Source: Streptomyces toxytricini
GTDB taxonomy: Bacteria > Actinomycetota > Actinomycetes > Streptomycetales > Streptomycetaceae
Length of the DNA: 64,000 nt
Direction of reading: 5' to 3'
Assembly: GCF_014649915.1 (NCBI RefSeq)
Contig: NZ_BMTY01000020.1
Coordinates: 80,068-144,067 of the forward strand
Shown: positions 16,925-26,252 of the stretch, piece after piece
How positions within the stretch are numbered: position 1 is the stretch's first letter
How the letters are laid out: every line of letters starts with the position of its first letter
Position numbers and translations under genes: made by a program
The notes under the pieces: generated by a model
Databases searched by the model: none
Told to the model about the DNA's origin: nothing
The model's input: only the letters and a program-made list of their open reading frames with translations

Positions 16925-18589
16925 TTACGCGTCGTAGACGTCGGCCTTGCGCGGGGCGGCGTCCTGGACGATGCCGCTGACGATGAGCGAGCGGTTGGTG
17001 AAGCGCTCGATGTCGACGCCGTTCTCGTCGAGGACGCGCATCGCGGCGGCGTGCACCGCCCGCAGGACGGGCGTCGCCGCGCGCAGGGCGTCGTCCGCCA
17101 TGAAGCGGTGGCGCCAGGGCTGTCCGGCCCAGACGTGCCGGACGCCGAACGGCTCGGGCAGGACGAGCTTGCCGCCGAAGAACTCCAGCAGCGGCGGGTA
17201 CCAGGTGAGGGGGGCTCGGACCGCGAGCCGCACCACCTCCGCCGCGTCGACCAGCGGCAGCGGGCGCTCGACGGTCTCCCAGAAGCGGACGGACTTGGGG
17301 ACCTCGACCTTGGGTGCCGCGGACTTGGTCGTGAAGAGGCCGTGGACGGGGCCGAGGGCGTGCCCGGTGACCTCGATGCGGAGGGTCTTGTAGAGGACCG
17401 TCACCGTGACCAGCATCGTGATCACGAGCTGTCCGTCCCACAGCGGGTACTGGATGCCGAGGTAGTGCCGGTTGCCGCCGCTGAACTGCTGCTCGTTGCA
17501 GATGCGGGTGACCTCGTGCGGTTTGACGAGGAAGGTGTCGACGTCCGCGCCGGACGGCCGGGCCACCTCGGCGGCGCCCTCGCCGACGGGGGTGACGATC
17601 CAGTGCTGGATGCTCGCGGGCGGGAGGCCGCCGGTGTGCAGGGGGCCGCGCTCCAGCTTGCGCAGCTCGCTGTCGACCGCGCGTATGACGTCCCAGCTGC
17701 GGAAGGGGTGGATCTCCGCGGCGCCGGGCTTGGGGACGAGCTCCTCGGCGAGCTGCCAGCTGCCCCAGCGGGTGCCCATGCCGAGGATGCCCTTGGGGCC
17801 GGCGTAGAAGACGGAGTTGCTGCGGTTCTCGGCGGTCAGCTTGGCCAGGGAGTGGCGCAGGTCCTCGCGGGCCTTCTCGTCCGGGTTGCCGGGGACCGCC
17901 TCGGGGATCTTCGCGCCGACGCCGCCGCCCGAGAGGAGGCCGTCCCAGCGGGAGCGCAGGTCGGCGGCGGTGGACTCGCAGATCCGGCGGGCGAGGAACC
18001 AGCCGGCCACGGGGGCGATGACCATGCCGCGCAGGTAGAGGCCGAGGAAGCCGTCGAACGGGAGCCGGAACATCATCACGGCGACGACGACGCCGACGCC
18101 GACGAGGAGGAGCGTGCTCAGCCAGGAGGCGTACTTCTCGTTTCCGGTCAGGGTCCGGCGCAGTTGGAACAGGGCCAGCCACAGCAGCAGGCCCGGCAGG
18201 AAGAGCACCCCCGCGACCAGCATGATCAGGCGGAGCTTGCGGTCGCGCTGCTTGCGGATGTGCGAGGCGGCCAGGCAGTGCTCGACGACGGTCTGCGGGT
18301 CGGCGCCGAAGGACTGGATGACCGGCTTGCGGCCGGCGGAGAGGGTGCGGGCCTCCACGGCGCGGCAGAAGGCCTCGCCCAGGTTGGGCTCGAAGAGGGA
18401 GATCTTCGGCGGCTTGACGGTGGAGGAGTGGTATTCGTTGTTGGCGCCGAGTATGGCGGAGAGCTTGGTGTCCTTCCCGCCGTCCCGGTAGGCCGCCGAG
18501 GCCAGCGCGTGCGTCGCCGCGGTCTGGCCCCCGCCCCCCTGGAGGGGTACCTGCGCCCCGGGCCTGAAGTCGAATCCGTCGTCCGCCAC
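16925..18589 (-). CDS. Streptomyces membrane protein of unknown function (554 aa)
   Basis: A soluble N-terminal 115 residues, two adjacent hydrophobic helices (about 120-144 and 157-178), a third hydrophobic stretch (about 186-203), a long soluble domain, another hydrophobic helix (about 394-412) and a C-terminal soluble domain of about 130 residues. No enzyme motif is recognisable. GTG at 18589 has GGGGG 6 bases upstream; an in-frame TTG at 18601 is the alternative. It lies between the HIT gene and an EF-G paralogue, splitting a phospholipid gene cluster that is contiguous in mycobacteria. Confidence 0.75.
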   Translation of the reverse strand: MADDGFDFRPGAQVPLQGGGGQTAATHALASAAYRDGGKDTKLSAILGANNEYHSSTVKPPKISLFEPNLGEAFCRAVEARTLSAGRKPVIQSFGADPQTVVEHCLAASHIRKQRDRKLRLIMLVAGVLFLPGLLLWLALFQLRRTLTGNEKYASWLSTLLLVGVGVVVAVMMFRLPFDGFLGLYLRGMVIAPVAGWFLARRICESTAADLRSRWDGLLSGGGVGAKIPEAVPGNPDEKAREDLRHSLAKLTAENRSNSVFYAGPKGILGMGTRWGSWQLAEELVPKPGAAEIHPFRSWDVIRAVDSELRKLERGPLHTGGLPPASIQHWIVTPVGEGAAEVARPSGADVDTFLVKPHEVTRICNEQQFSGGNRHYLGIQYPLWDGQLVITMLVTVTVLYKTLRIEVTGHALGPVHGLFTTKSAAPKVEVPKSVRFWETVERPLPLVDAAEVVRLAVRAPLTWYPPLLEFFGGKLVLPEPFGVRHVWAGQPWRHRFMADDALRAATPVLRAVHAAAMRVLDENGVDIERFTNRSLIVSGIVQDAAPRKADVYDA

Positions 18590-18725
18590 CGCTGCCCCCA
18601 ACCCCCATCGCTGTGCGTCGTGCCCACATGCCGCGCGGACGAGCCTATCGGCGTATCCGCTCCCGCGGTCGCGGGACGGGGAAAGCCGCCCGCGGCAACC
18701 GGGCCGTGCGGGCGGCTTCCTGGCG

Positions 18726-20930
18726 TCACGTCAGAGGACTTCCCTTCTCCAGGCGTTCGCGCACCTTCTCGGCGATGTTCGGGGGCATCGGCTCGTGGCG
18801 GGCGTACGAGCGGGAGAAGCGGCCGGTGCCGTGGGAGACGGAGCGGAGCTCGACCGCGTACCGGCTGATCTCGATCTCGGGGATCTCCGCGCGGACCAGG
18901 GTGCGGCCCGATCCGGACTGCTCGGTGCCGACGACGCGGCCGCGGCGGCCCGCGAGGTCGCTCATGACGGGGCCGACGTAGTCGTCGGGGACGAGGACGG
19001 CGAGTTCGGCGACGGGCTCCAGGAGGTGGATGGCGGATGCGGCGGCGGCCTCGCGCAGGGCCAGCGCGCCCGCGGTCTGGAAGGCGGCGTCGGAGGAGTC
19101 CACCGAGTGGGCCTTGCCGTCGAGGAGGGTGACGCGGACGTCGACCAGCGGGTATCCGGCGGCGAGTCCGCGCGCCGCCTGGGCGCGGACGCCCTTCTCG
19201 ACGGACGGGATGAACTGGCGGGGGACGGCGCCGCCGACGACCTTGTCGACGAACTCGATGCCGCTGCCGGGCGGGAGCGGCTCCACCTCGATCTCGCAGA
19301 TCGCGAACTGGCCGTGGCCGCCGGACTGCTTGACGTGCCGGCCGCGGCCGGCGGCGCGGGCGCCGAAGGTCTCGCGGAGGCTGACCTTGTGGGGGACGGG
19401 GTCGACCTGGACGCCGTACCGGGTGCGCAGGCGTTCGAGGGCGACGTCCTGGTGGGCCTCGCCGAGGCACCACAGGACCACCTGGTGGGTGTCGGGGTTC
19501 TGCTCCAGCCGCATCGTGGGGTCCTCGGCGGCGAGGCGGGCGAGGCCCTGGGAGAGCTTGTCCTCGTCGGCCTTGCTGTGGGCCTCGACGGCCAGGGGGA
19601 GCAGCGGGTCGGGCATCGGCCAGGGCTCCATCAGGAGCGGCCGGTCCTTGGCGGAGAGGGTGTCCCCGGTCTCGGCGCGGGTGAGCTTGGCGACGCAGGC
19701 GAGGTCGCCGGCGACGACGCGGGCGACGGGGCGCTGCTGTTTGCCGAAGGGGCAGGAGAGGGCGCCGATGCGCTCGTCGACGTCGTGGTCCTCGTGGCCG
19801 CGGTCGGTGAGGCCGTGGCCGCTGACGTGGACGGTCTGCTCGGGCAGGAGGGTGCCGGAGAAGACGCGGACGAGGGAGATGCGGCCGACGTAGGGATCGG
19901 AGGAAGTCTTGACGACCTCGGCGACGAGCGGGCCGTCGGGGTCGCAGGCGACGGCGGGGCGGTCGGCGCCGTCGGGGGCGGTGACGGGCACGGGATCCCG
20001 TTCGAGGGGGGTGGGGAAGCCGCGGGTGACCAGCTCCAGCAGTTCGACGGTGCCGAGGCCCTGGCGGGCGCCGTCGGCGGCGGGCGCCGCCATCAGGACG
20101 GGGTGGAAGGTGCCGCGGGCGACGGCCCGCTCCAGGTCGGCGACGAGCGATTTCAGGTCGATGTCCTCGCCGCCGAGGTAGCGGTCCATGAGGGTCTCGT
20201 CCTCGCTCTCGGCGATGACGGCCTCGATGAGGCGGGAGCGGGCCCCGGCGATCTGCGCCAGCTCCTCCGGCTCGGGGTCGCGCTCGGTGCGCTCGCCGGA
20301 GGAGTAGTCGTGGACCCGCTGGGTGAGCAGGTCGAGGAGTCCGGTCACGGGGGCGTGGCCGTCCGGGCCGGCGGGGCCGTACAGCGGCAGGTGGAGGGGG
20401 ACGACGGCGTCGGGGTCGTCGCCGCCGAAGGCGTCCGCGCACACGGCGGCCATCCGGGCGTGGTCGGCGCGGGCGGCCTCCAGGTGGGTGACGACGATGG
20501 CGCGGGGCATGCCGACGGCCTGGCACTCCTCCCAGACCATGCGGGTGGCGCCGTCGATGCCGTCGGAGGAGGAGACGACGAAGAGGGCCGCGTCGGCGGC
20601 GCGCAGGCCTGCCCGCAGCTCCCCGACGAAGTCGGCGTACCCGGGGGTGTCCAACAGGTTGACCTTGGTCCCGGCCCATTCGACGGGGACGAGGGAGAGC
20701 TGGACGGACCGCTGCTGGCGGTGCTCGATCTCGTCGTGGTCGGAGACGGTGGAGCCGTCCTCGACGCGGCCGGCCCTGGTGACGGCTCCGGCGGTGAGGG
20801 CGAGGGCTTCGACCAGGGTGGTCTTCCCGGCTCCGGTGTGGCCGACCAGCACCACGTTCCGTACGGAGGAGGGGTGGTCGGCCGTCGGTGCCCTGCCGGC
20901 GGCTCCGGCGTGGTGTGATGTGGCTCCCAT
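18726..20930 (-). CDS. Elongation factor G-like GTPase (EF-G2 type)
   Basis: 734 aa with EF-G domain order: G domain with P-loop GHTGAGKTT (30-38) and DTPGY (94-98), domain II, then domains III-V (RETFG, SGGHGQFA, FIPSVEKGV, PMPPNIAEKV). The guanine-specificity motif, normally NKxD, reads THLE at 148-151, so guanine recognition may be altered. It is shorter in switch I than canonical EF-G. Actinobacterial EF-G2 proteins are not the main translocase; ribosome-linked stress roles are plausible but unproven. GGGAGG upstream supports the ATG at 20930. Divergent from pgsA. Confidence 0.88.
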   Translation of the reverse strand: MGATSHHAGAAGRAPTADHPSSVRNVVLVGHTGAGKTTLVEALALTAGAVTRAGRVEDGSTVSDHDEIEHRQQRSVQLSLVPVEWAGTKVNLLDTPGYADFVGELRAGLRAADAALFVVSSSDGIDGATRMVWEECQAVGMPRAIVVTHLEAARADHARMAAVCADAFGGDDPDAVVPLHLPLYGPAGPDGHAPVTGLLDLLTQRVHDYSSGERTERDPEPEELAQIAGARSRLIEAVIAESEDETLMDRYLGGEDIDLKSLVADLERAVARGTFHPVLMAAPAADGARQGLGTVELLELVTRGFPTPLERDPVPVTAPDGADRPAVACDPDGPLVAEVVKTSSDPYVGRISLVRVFSGTLLPEQTVHVSGHGLTDRGHEDHDVDERIGALSCPFGKQQRPVARVVAGDLACVAKLTRAETGDTLSAKDRPLLMEPWPMPDPLLPLAVEAHSKADEDKLSQGLARLAAEDPTMRLEQNPDTHQVVLWCLGEAHQDVALERLRTRYGVQVDPVPHKVSLRETFGARAAGRGRHVKQSGGHGQFAICEIEVEPLPPGSGIEFVDKVVGGAVPRQFIPSVEKGVRAQAARGLAAGYPLVDVRVTLLDGKAHSVDSSDAAFQTAGALALREAAAASAIHLLEPVAELAVLVPDDYVGPVMSDLAGRRGRVVGTEQSGSGRTLVRAEIPEIEISRYAVELRSVSHGTGRFSRSYARHEPMPPNIAEKVRERLEKGSPLT

Positions 20931-21184
20931 GGTGCTCGTGCCTCCCGGTGGGACGGTGACGAGGGTGGTCGGGGCTCCTCCGAGCTTTGCACCGGTGCCA
21001 CACCGCGTCCATACGGAGTACCCCGCACGGGTCCGGGGGGCGGCTCCGGCGCGGACGGCCGGTGACGGGCCGATTGTGCGGGGCGAACCGCGGGTGCGCG
21101 GGCGTGCGGCCCCGGGGCGCTGGCTACGATGGGCCAGCCGGTGGCCGTAGGGGCCGTGCGGCCCAGCGACCCTCCGGGAAGGCC

Positions 21185-21847
21185 ATGCTGAACAAGTACG
21201 CGCGTGCGTTCTTCACGCGTGTTCTCACGCCATTCGCCGCTTTTCTGCTCCGGCGGGGGGTGAGCCCGGACGCGGTCACGCTGATCGGCACCGCCGGAGT
21301 CGTGGCCGGCGCGCTGGTCTTCTTCCCCCGGGGCGAGTTCTTCTGGGGAACGATCACCATCACGCTGTTCGTGTTCTCCGACCTCGTCGACGGGAACATG
21401 GCCCGCCAGGCCGGGGTGTCCAGCCGGTGGGGAGCCTTCCTCGACTCCACGCTGGACCGGGTGGCCGACGCGGCGATCTTCGGCGGCCTCGCGCTCTGGT
21501 ACGCGGGCTCCGGCAGCGACAACGTGCTGTGCGCGGTGGCGATCTTCTGCCTGGCCAGCGGCCAGGTCGTCTCGTACACCAAGGCCCGCGGCGAGTCCAT
21601 CGGGCTGCCCGTGGCCGTCAACGGCCTCGTCGAGCGTGCCGAGCGCCTGGTGCTGACGCTGGTGGCCGCCGGACTGTCGGGGCTGCAGGTCTTCGGGGCG
21701 CCCTCGTGGCTGGGCGTCCTGCTGCCGGTCGCGCTGTGGGCGGTCGCCGCGGGCTCGCTGGTCACCCTGGTGCAGCGGGTCGTCACCGTGCGCCGCGAGG
21801 CGGCCGAGGCCGACGCGGCCGCGGCCTCCGAGCCGGGCGCCGCCTGA
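21185..21847 (+). CDS. pgsA: Phosphatidylinositol phosphate synthase (CDP-alcohol phosphotransferase)
   Basis: 220 aa membrane enzyme joining CDP-diacylglycerol with inositol 1-phosphate. The signature D-x2-D-G-x2-A-R-x8-G-x3-D-x3-D is complete: D66, D69, G70, A73, R74, G83, D87, D91. About six hydrophobic helices follow the usual layout. ATG at 21185 follows GGGAAGG, and TACGAT at 21125-21130 is a possible -10. The stop overlaps the acyltransferase start by one base (TGATG). First gene of the PIM biosynthesis operon. Confidence 0.93.
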   Translation: MLNKYARAFFTRVLTPFAAFLLRRGVSPDAVTLIGTAGVVAGALVFFPRGEFFWGTITITLFVFSDLVDGNMARQAGVSSRWGAFLDSTLDRVADAAIFGGLALWYAGSGSDNVLCAVAIFCLASGQVVSYTKARGESIGLPVAVNGLVERAERLVLTLVAAGLSGLQVFGAPSWLGVLLPVALWAVAAGSLVTLVQRVVTVRREAAEADAAAASEPGAA

Positions 21848-22752
21848 TGGGGGGCTACCGGGAGCGGCTCGTCGACGGCCTGTACGGCCTCGGCTGGGCC
21901 GGAGTGAAGAAGCTGCCCGAGCCGGCCGCCGCGGCGCTCGGCCGGCGGATCGCGGACACGGTCTGGCGCCGCCGCGGCAAGAGCGTGCTGCGCCTGGAGT
22001 CCAACCTGGCCCGCGTGGTGCCGGATGCCGGGCCGGAGCGGCTGCGCGAGCTGTCGCGGGCCGGGATGCGCTCGTACATGCGGTACTGGATGGAGTCGTT
22101 CCGGCTGCCGGCGATGGACCCGCGGCGCTTCGGCACCGACGTGGTGACGAAGGACGGGCACATCCTGCGCGAGGCCCTCGCCTCCGGCCGCGGGGTCGTC
22201 GTCGCGCTGCCGCACCTGGCCAACTGGGACCTGGCCGGGGCCTGGGTCACCGGCCACCTGGGCGTCCCGTTCACCACCGTCGCCGAGCGGCTGCGGCCCG
22301 AGTCCCTCTACGACCGGTTCGTCGCCTACCGCGAGGGGCTCGGCATGGAGGTCCTCCCGCACAGCGGCGGGGCCGCGTTCGGCGTGCTCGCGCGGCGGCT
22401 GCGCTCCGGCGGCCTGGTGTGCCTCGTCGCCGACCGCGACCTGTCCGCGTCCGGCGTCGAGGTGGAGTTCTTCGGAGCGGCGGCGCGGATGCCGGCCGGG
22501 CCGGCCCTGCTCGCCCAGCAGACGGGCGCCGCGCTGCTGCCCGCGACCCTGCACTACGGCGAGAGCCCGCAGATGCACATCCGGATCCACCCCGAGGTCG
22601 AGGTGCCCGAATCCGGCGACCGCGTGCAGAAGACGGCCGCGATGACGCAGGCGGTGGCCGACGCCTTCGCGGAGGGCATCGCCGACCACCCGGAGGACTG
22701 GCACATGCTCCAGCGGCTGTGGCTGGACGACCTGGAGGAGCGCTCCCCGTGA
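21847..22752 (+). CDS. Phosphatidylinositol mannoside acyltransferase (PatA-like)
   Basis: 301 aa LpxL/HtrB-type acyltransferase with the HxxxxD motif HLANWD (about residue 122) and VADRDLSASGVEVEFFG (about 198), plus the ending DWHMLQRLW. It transfers an acyl chain to the mannose of PIM1/PIM2 at the inner face of the membrane. No strong membrane helix, so peripheral. Coupled upstream to pgsA (TGATG) and downstream to pimA (GTGA). Confidence 0.93.
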   Translation: MGGYRERLVDGLYGLGWAGVKKLPEPAAAALGRRIADTVWRRRGKSVLRLESNLARVVPDAGPERLRELSRAGMRSYMRYWMESFRLPAMDPRRFGTDVVTKDGHILREALASGRGVVVALPHLANWDLAGAWVTGHLGVPFTTVAERLRPESLYDRFVAYREGLGMEVLPHSGGAAFGVLARRLRSGGLVCLVADRDLSASGVEVEFFGAAARMPAGPALLAQQTGAALLPATLHYGESPQMHIRIHPEVEVPESGDRVQKTAAMTQAVADAFAEGIADHPEDWHMLQRLWLDDLEERSP

Positions 22753-23918
22753 AGATCGGCATCGTCTGCCCGTACTCGTGGGACGTACCAGGCGGCGTCC
22801 AGTTCCACATCCGGGACCTCGCCGAGCACCTCATCCGCCTCGGCCACGAGGTGTCCGTCCTGGCCCCGGCGGACGACGACACCCCGCTGCCGCCGTACGT
22901 GGTCTCGGCCGGGCGGGCCGTCCCGGTGCCGTACAACGGTTCGGTGGCCCGGCTGAACTTCGGGTTCCTGTCGGCCGCGCGGGTGCGCCGATGGCTGCAC
23001 GAGGGCGTCTTCGACGTCATCCACATCCACGAGCCGGCCTCGCCCTCCCTGGGCCTGCTGGCCTGCTGGGCCGCCCAGGGGCCGATCGTGGCCACCTTCC
23101 ACACCTCCAACCCCCGGTCCCGGGCGATGATCGCCGCCTACCCGATCCTCCAGCCCGCGCTGGAGAAGATCAGCGCGCGGATCGCGGTCAGCGAGTACGC
23201 GCGGCGCACGCTCGTGGAGCACCTCGGCGGCGACGCCGTGGTGATCCCGAACGGAGTGGACGTCGACTTCTTCGCCTCCGCCGAGCCCAAGGCCGAGTGG
23301 GGCGGGCGGACCCTCGGGTTCATCGGCCGCATCGACGAGCCCCGCAAGGGGCTGCCCGTCCTGATGGCGGCCTTCCCGGAGATCGCCCGGGAGTGCCCCG
23401 ACGTCCGGCTGCTCGTGGCCGGCCGCGGCGACGAGGAGGAGGCCGTCGCCTCGTTGCCGCCGGAGCTCCGCTCCCGCGTCGAGTTCCTCGGCATGGTCTC
23501 GGACGAGGACAAGGCCCGCCTGCTGCGCAGCGTCGACGTCTACGTCGCCCCCAACACCGGCGGCGAGAGCTTCGGCATCATCCTCGTCGAGGCCCTGTCG
23601 GCGGGCGCCGCCGTCCTCGCCTCCGACCTGGACGCCTTCGCCCAGGTCCTCGACCAGGGAGCGGCCGGCGAGCTGTTCGCGAACGAGGACGCCGGCGCGC
23701 TCGCCGCGGCCGCCGTGGCCCTGCTGCGCGACCCGGCGCGCCGGGCGGAGCTCAGCGCGCGCGGCTCCGCGCACGTGCGGCGCTTCGACTGGTCGACGGT
23801 CGGCGCGGACATCCTCGCCGTGTACGAGACGGTCACGGACGGCGCGTCCGCGGTGGCCGCCGACGAGCGGGCGCCGCTGCGCACCCGCCTCGGGTTGACC
23901 CGGGACACCTCCGCCTGA
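22749..23918 (+). CDS. pimA: Phosphatidylinositol alpha-mannosyltransferase
   Basis: 389 aa GT4 (GT-B fold) glycosyltransferase adding the first mannose from GDP-mannose to phosphatidylinositol. The N-terminus MKIGIVCPYSWDVPGGVQ has the acceptor-side glycine loop, VFDVIHIHEPASPSL is characteristic of PimA, GRIDEPRKGL begins the donor domain, and ESFGIILVE (about 273-281) is the EX7E catalytic motif. Starts at GTG, overlapping the acyltransferase stop by 4 bases (GTGA). The last roughly 25 residues are a variable tail. Confidence 0.96.
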   Translation: MKIGIVCPYSWDVPGGVQFHIRDLAEHLIRLGHEVSVLAPADDDTPLPPYVVSAGRAVPVPYNGSVARLNFGFLSAARVRRWLHEGVFDVIHIHEPASPSLGLLACWAAQGPIVATFHTSNPRSRAMIAAYPILQPALEKISARIAVSEYARRTLVEHLGGDAVVIPNGVDVDFFASAEPKAEWGGRTLGFIGRIDEPRKGLPVLMAAFPEIARECPDVRLLVAGRGDEEEAVASLPPELRSRVEFLGMVSDEDKARLLRSVDVYVAPNTGGESFGIILVEALSAGAAVLASDLDAFAQVLDQGAAGELFANEDAGALAAAAVALLRDPARRAELSARGSAHVRRFDWSTVGADILAVYETVTDGASAVAADERAPLRTRLGLTRDTSA

Positions 23919-23973
23919 CGCCCGCGGGCCGCCGGGGCAGCACGGCCCCCGGCCGTGCTGCCCGCCGCGGGCG
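23919..23973 (+). terminator. Long terminator hairpin after pimA
   Basis: Two-tier inverted repeat: outer CGCCCGCGG/CCGCGGGCG (23919-23927, 23965-23973) and inner 13-bp arms (23935-23947, 23951-23963). It abuts the -10 element of the next, leaderless gene. Confidence 0.75.
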
Positions 23974-23988
23974 GTAGAGTCGCGGGCC

Positions 23989-24528
23989 GTGATCGAAACC
24001 CTTGTCTGGACCGCCCTGGCCCTCGCCGTCATCGGGGTCTACCTGAGCTGGACCGCCGGACGCCTGGACCGGCTCCACTCGCGGATGGACGCCGCCCGCG
24101 CCGCCCTGGACGCCCAGCTGCTGCGGCGCGCCTCCGTGGTCATCGAGGTGGCGGCCTCCGGCGCCCTCGACCCGGCCTCCTCGATCGTGCTGTACGAGGC
24201 CGCGCACGCCGCCCGCCAGGCCGACGAGGAGCACCGCGAGGTCGCCGAGAGCGAGCTCAGCCAGGCGCTGCGCGCGGTGTTCGCCGACGCCGCCCAGGTC
24301 GAGGCGGTGCGGGAGGCGCCCGGCGGGGAGGCCGCCGCGGAGGAGCTGGCAGCGGCGGTGCGGCGGGTGCCGATGGCCCGCCGGTTCCACAACGACGCCG
24401 TACGGGCGGCCCGGGCGCTGCGCCGGCACCGCAAGGTCCGCTGGTTCCGGCTGGCCGGGCACGCGCCGTTCCCGCTCGCGTTCGAGATGGACGACGAACC
24501 CCCGGTGGATCTTGCCGACCGGCCGTAG
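23989..24528 (+). CDS. LemA-like membrane-anchored protein
   Basis: 179 aa. One N-terminal membrane helix (about 3-21), then charged helical segments, and near the C-terminus [17 protein letters not shown] followed by [15 protein letters not shown]. The helix order and the YND/FHND-type motif followed by an FPLAFE-like end resemble LemA-family proteins, though similarity is weak. TAGAGT at 23975-23980 would give a leaderless transcript on the GTG at 23989. Function unknown. Confidence 0.7.
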   Translation: MIETLVWTALALAVIGVYLSWTAGRLDRLHSRMDAARAALDAQLLRRASVVIEVAASGALDPASSIVLYEAAHAARQADEEHREVAESELSQALRAVFADAAQVEAVREAPGGEAAAEELAAAVRRVPMARRFHNDAVRAARALRRHRKVRWFRLAGHAPFPLAFEMDDEPPVDLADRP

Positions 24529-24570
24529 CACCACCGACACCCGGACACTTGTACCCAATGGCCAAGTCGA

Positions 24571-24599
24571 AAGGGGCCACCGGCTCCTCATTGGCCCTT
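24571..24599. other. Hairpin in the pdxS upstream region
   Basis: AAGGGGCCA (24571-24579) pairs with TGGCCCTT (24592-24599) with one bulged G. It could be the terminator of the preceding gene or part of the pdxS leader. TGGCC recurs at 24559, 24592 and 24609. Confidence 0.4.
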
Positions 24600-24677
24600 G
24601 CGGTGGACTGGCCGGGGACGGTTTGCTCGGCTGAGCATCACCGCAGCACCCGTCTTCCCCTTCCAGTGAGGTCATCC

Positions 24678-25589
24678 GTGAGCACGCTTCCCTCCACCCC
24701 GCAGACCCCCGAGACCGGCACCGCCCGCGTCAAGCGCGGCATGGCCGAGCAGCTCAAGGGCGGCGTGATCATGGACGTGGTCAACGCCGAGCAGGCGAAG
24801 ATCGCCGAGGACGCCGGCGCCGTCGCCGTCATGGCCCTGGAGCGGGTCCCCGCCGACATCCGCAAGGACGGCGGCGTCGCCCGCATGTCGGACCCGAACA
24901 TGATCGAGGAGATCATCGGCGCGGTCTCGATCCCGGTCATGGCCAAGTCCCGCATCGGCCACTTCGTCGAGGCCCAGGTCCTGCAGTCCCTCGGCGTCGA
25001 CTACATCGACGAGTCCGAGGTCCTCACCCCGGCCGACGAGGTCAACCACTCCGACAAGTGGGCCTTCACCACCCCCTTCGTCTGCGGTGCCACCAACCTG
25101 GGCGAGGCCCTGCGCCGCATCGCCGAGGGCGCGGCCATGATCCGCTCCAAGGGCGAGGCCGGCACCGGCAACGTCGTCGAGGCCGTCCGCCACCTGCGCC
25201 AGATCAAGAACGAGATCGCCAAGCTGCGCGGCTTCGACAACAACGAGCTGTTCGCCGCCGCCAAGGAACTGCGCGCCCCGTACGAGCTCGTCAAGGAGGT
25301 CGCCGAGCTCGGCAAGCTGCCCGTGGTGCTGTTCAGCGCCGGCGGCGTCGCCACCCCGGCCGACGCGGCCCTGATGCGCCAGCTCGGCGCCGAGGGCGTC
25401 TTCGTCGGCTCCGGCATCTTCAAGTCGGGCGACCCGGCCAAGCGCGCCGCCGCCATCGTGAAGGCCACCACCTTCTTCGACGACCCGAAGGTCATCGCGG
25501 ACGCCTCCCGCAACCTGGGCGAGGCCATGGTCGGCATCAACTGCGACACCCTGCCCGAGGCCGAGCGCTACGCCAACCGCGGCTGGTAA
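24678..25589 (+). CDS. pdxS: Pyridoxal 5'-phosphate synthase lyase subunit
   Basis: 303 aa (beta/alpha)8 barrel combining ribose 5-phosphate, glyceraldehyde 3-phosphate and ammonia into PLP. D33 (GVIMDVVN) and K90 ([10 protein letters not shown]) match the family's catalytic residues, and [12 protein letters not shown] carries the second lysine region and phosphate loop. GTG at 24678 has AGTGAGG upstream. It forms the PLP synthase with PdxT, whose gene starts 12 bases downstream. Confidence 0.98.
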   Translation: MSTLPSTPQTPETGTARVKRGMAEQLKGGVIMDVVNAEQAKIAEDAGAVAVMALERVPADIRKDGGVARMSDPNMIEEIIGAVSIPVMAKSRIGHFVEAQVLQSLGVDYIDESEVLTPADEVNHSDKWAFTTPFVCGATNLGEALRRIAEGAAMIRSKGEAGTGNVVEAVRHLRQIKNEIAKLRGFDNNELFAAAKELRAPYELVKEVAELGKLPVVLFSAGGVATPADAALMRQLGAEGVFVGSGIFKSGDPAKRAAAIVKATTFFDDPKVIADASRNLGEAMVGINCDTLPEAERYANRGW

Positions 25590-25601
25590 GGCGCCACGAC
25601 C

Positions 25602-26195
25602 ATGGACAACACCCCCGTCATCGGTGTCCTGGCCCTCCAGGGCGACGTACGGGAGCACCTGATCGCCCTGGCCGCGGCGGACGCCGTGGCCAGGCCGGTC
25701 CGGCGTCCCGAGGAGCTCGCCGAGGTCGACGCCCTGGTGATCCCCGGCGGCGAGTCGACGACCATGTCGAAGCTCGCCGTCCTCTTCGGCATGCTGGAGC
25801 CGCTGCGCGAGCGCGTCCGCGGCGGCATGCCCGTGTACGGGACCTGCGCCGGCATGATCATGCTCGCCGACAAGCTGCTCGACGGCCGCGAGGACCAGGA
25901 GACGCTCGGCGGCATCGACATGATCGTCCGCCGCAACGCCTTCGGCCGGCAGAACGAGTCCTTCGAGGCGTCGATCGACTTCGCCGGCATCGACGGCGGA
26001 CCCGTCGAGGGAGTCTTCATCCGCGCCCCCTGGGTGGAGTCCGTCGGCGCCGAGGTGCGGGTCCTGGCCACGTACGACGGCCACACGGTCGCCGTCCGCC
26101 AGGGCAACGTACTGGCCACGTCGTTCCACCCGGAGCTGACTGGGGACGACCGCGTGCACGCCTACTTCGTCGACATGGTGCGCACGGGGCTGTGA
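25602..26195 (+). CDS. pdxT: Pyridoxal 5'-phosphate synthase glutaminase subunit
   Basis: 197 aa class I glutamine amidotransferase delivering ammonia to PdxS. The nucleophile is C82 in GTCAGMI, the oxyanion region is [10 protein letters not shown], and the His-Glu pair is in SFHPELTGD near residue 170. Operon partner of pdxS. Confidence 0.97.
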   Translation: MDNTPVIGVLALQGDVREHLIALAAADAVARPVRRPEELAEVDALVIPGGESTTMSKLAVLFGMLEPLRERVRGGMPVYGTCAGMIMLADKLLDGREDQETLGGIDMIVRRNAFGRQNESFEASIDFAGIDGGPVEGVFIRAPWVESVGAEVRVLATYDGHTVAVRQGNVLATSFHPELTGDDRVHAYFVDMVRTGL

Positions 26196-26252
26196 GCGGC
26201 TCCCGGTAGGATCAGGAGCGAACACCATTGGTTACGCGAAGGAGACAGGCGG

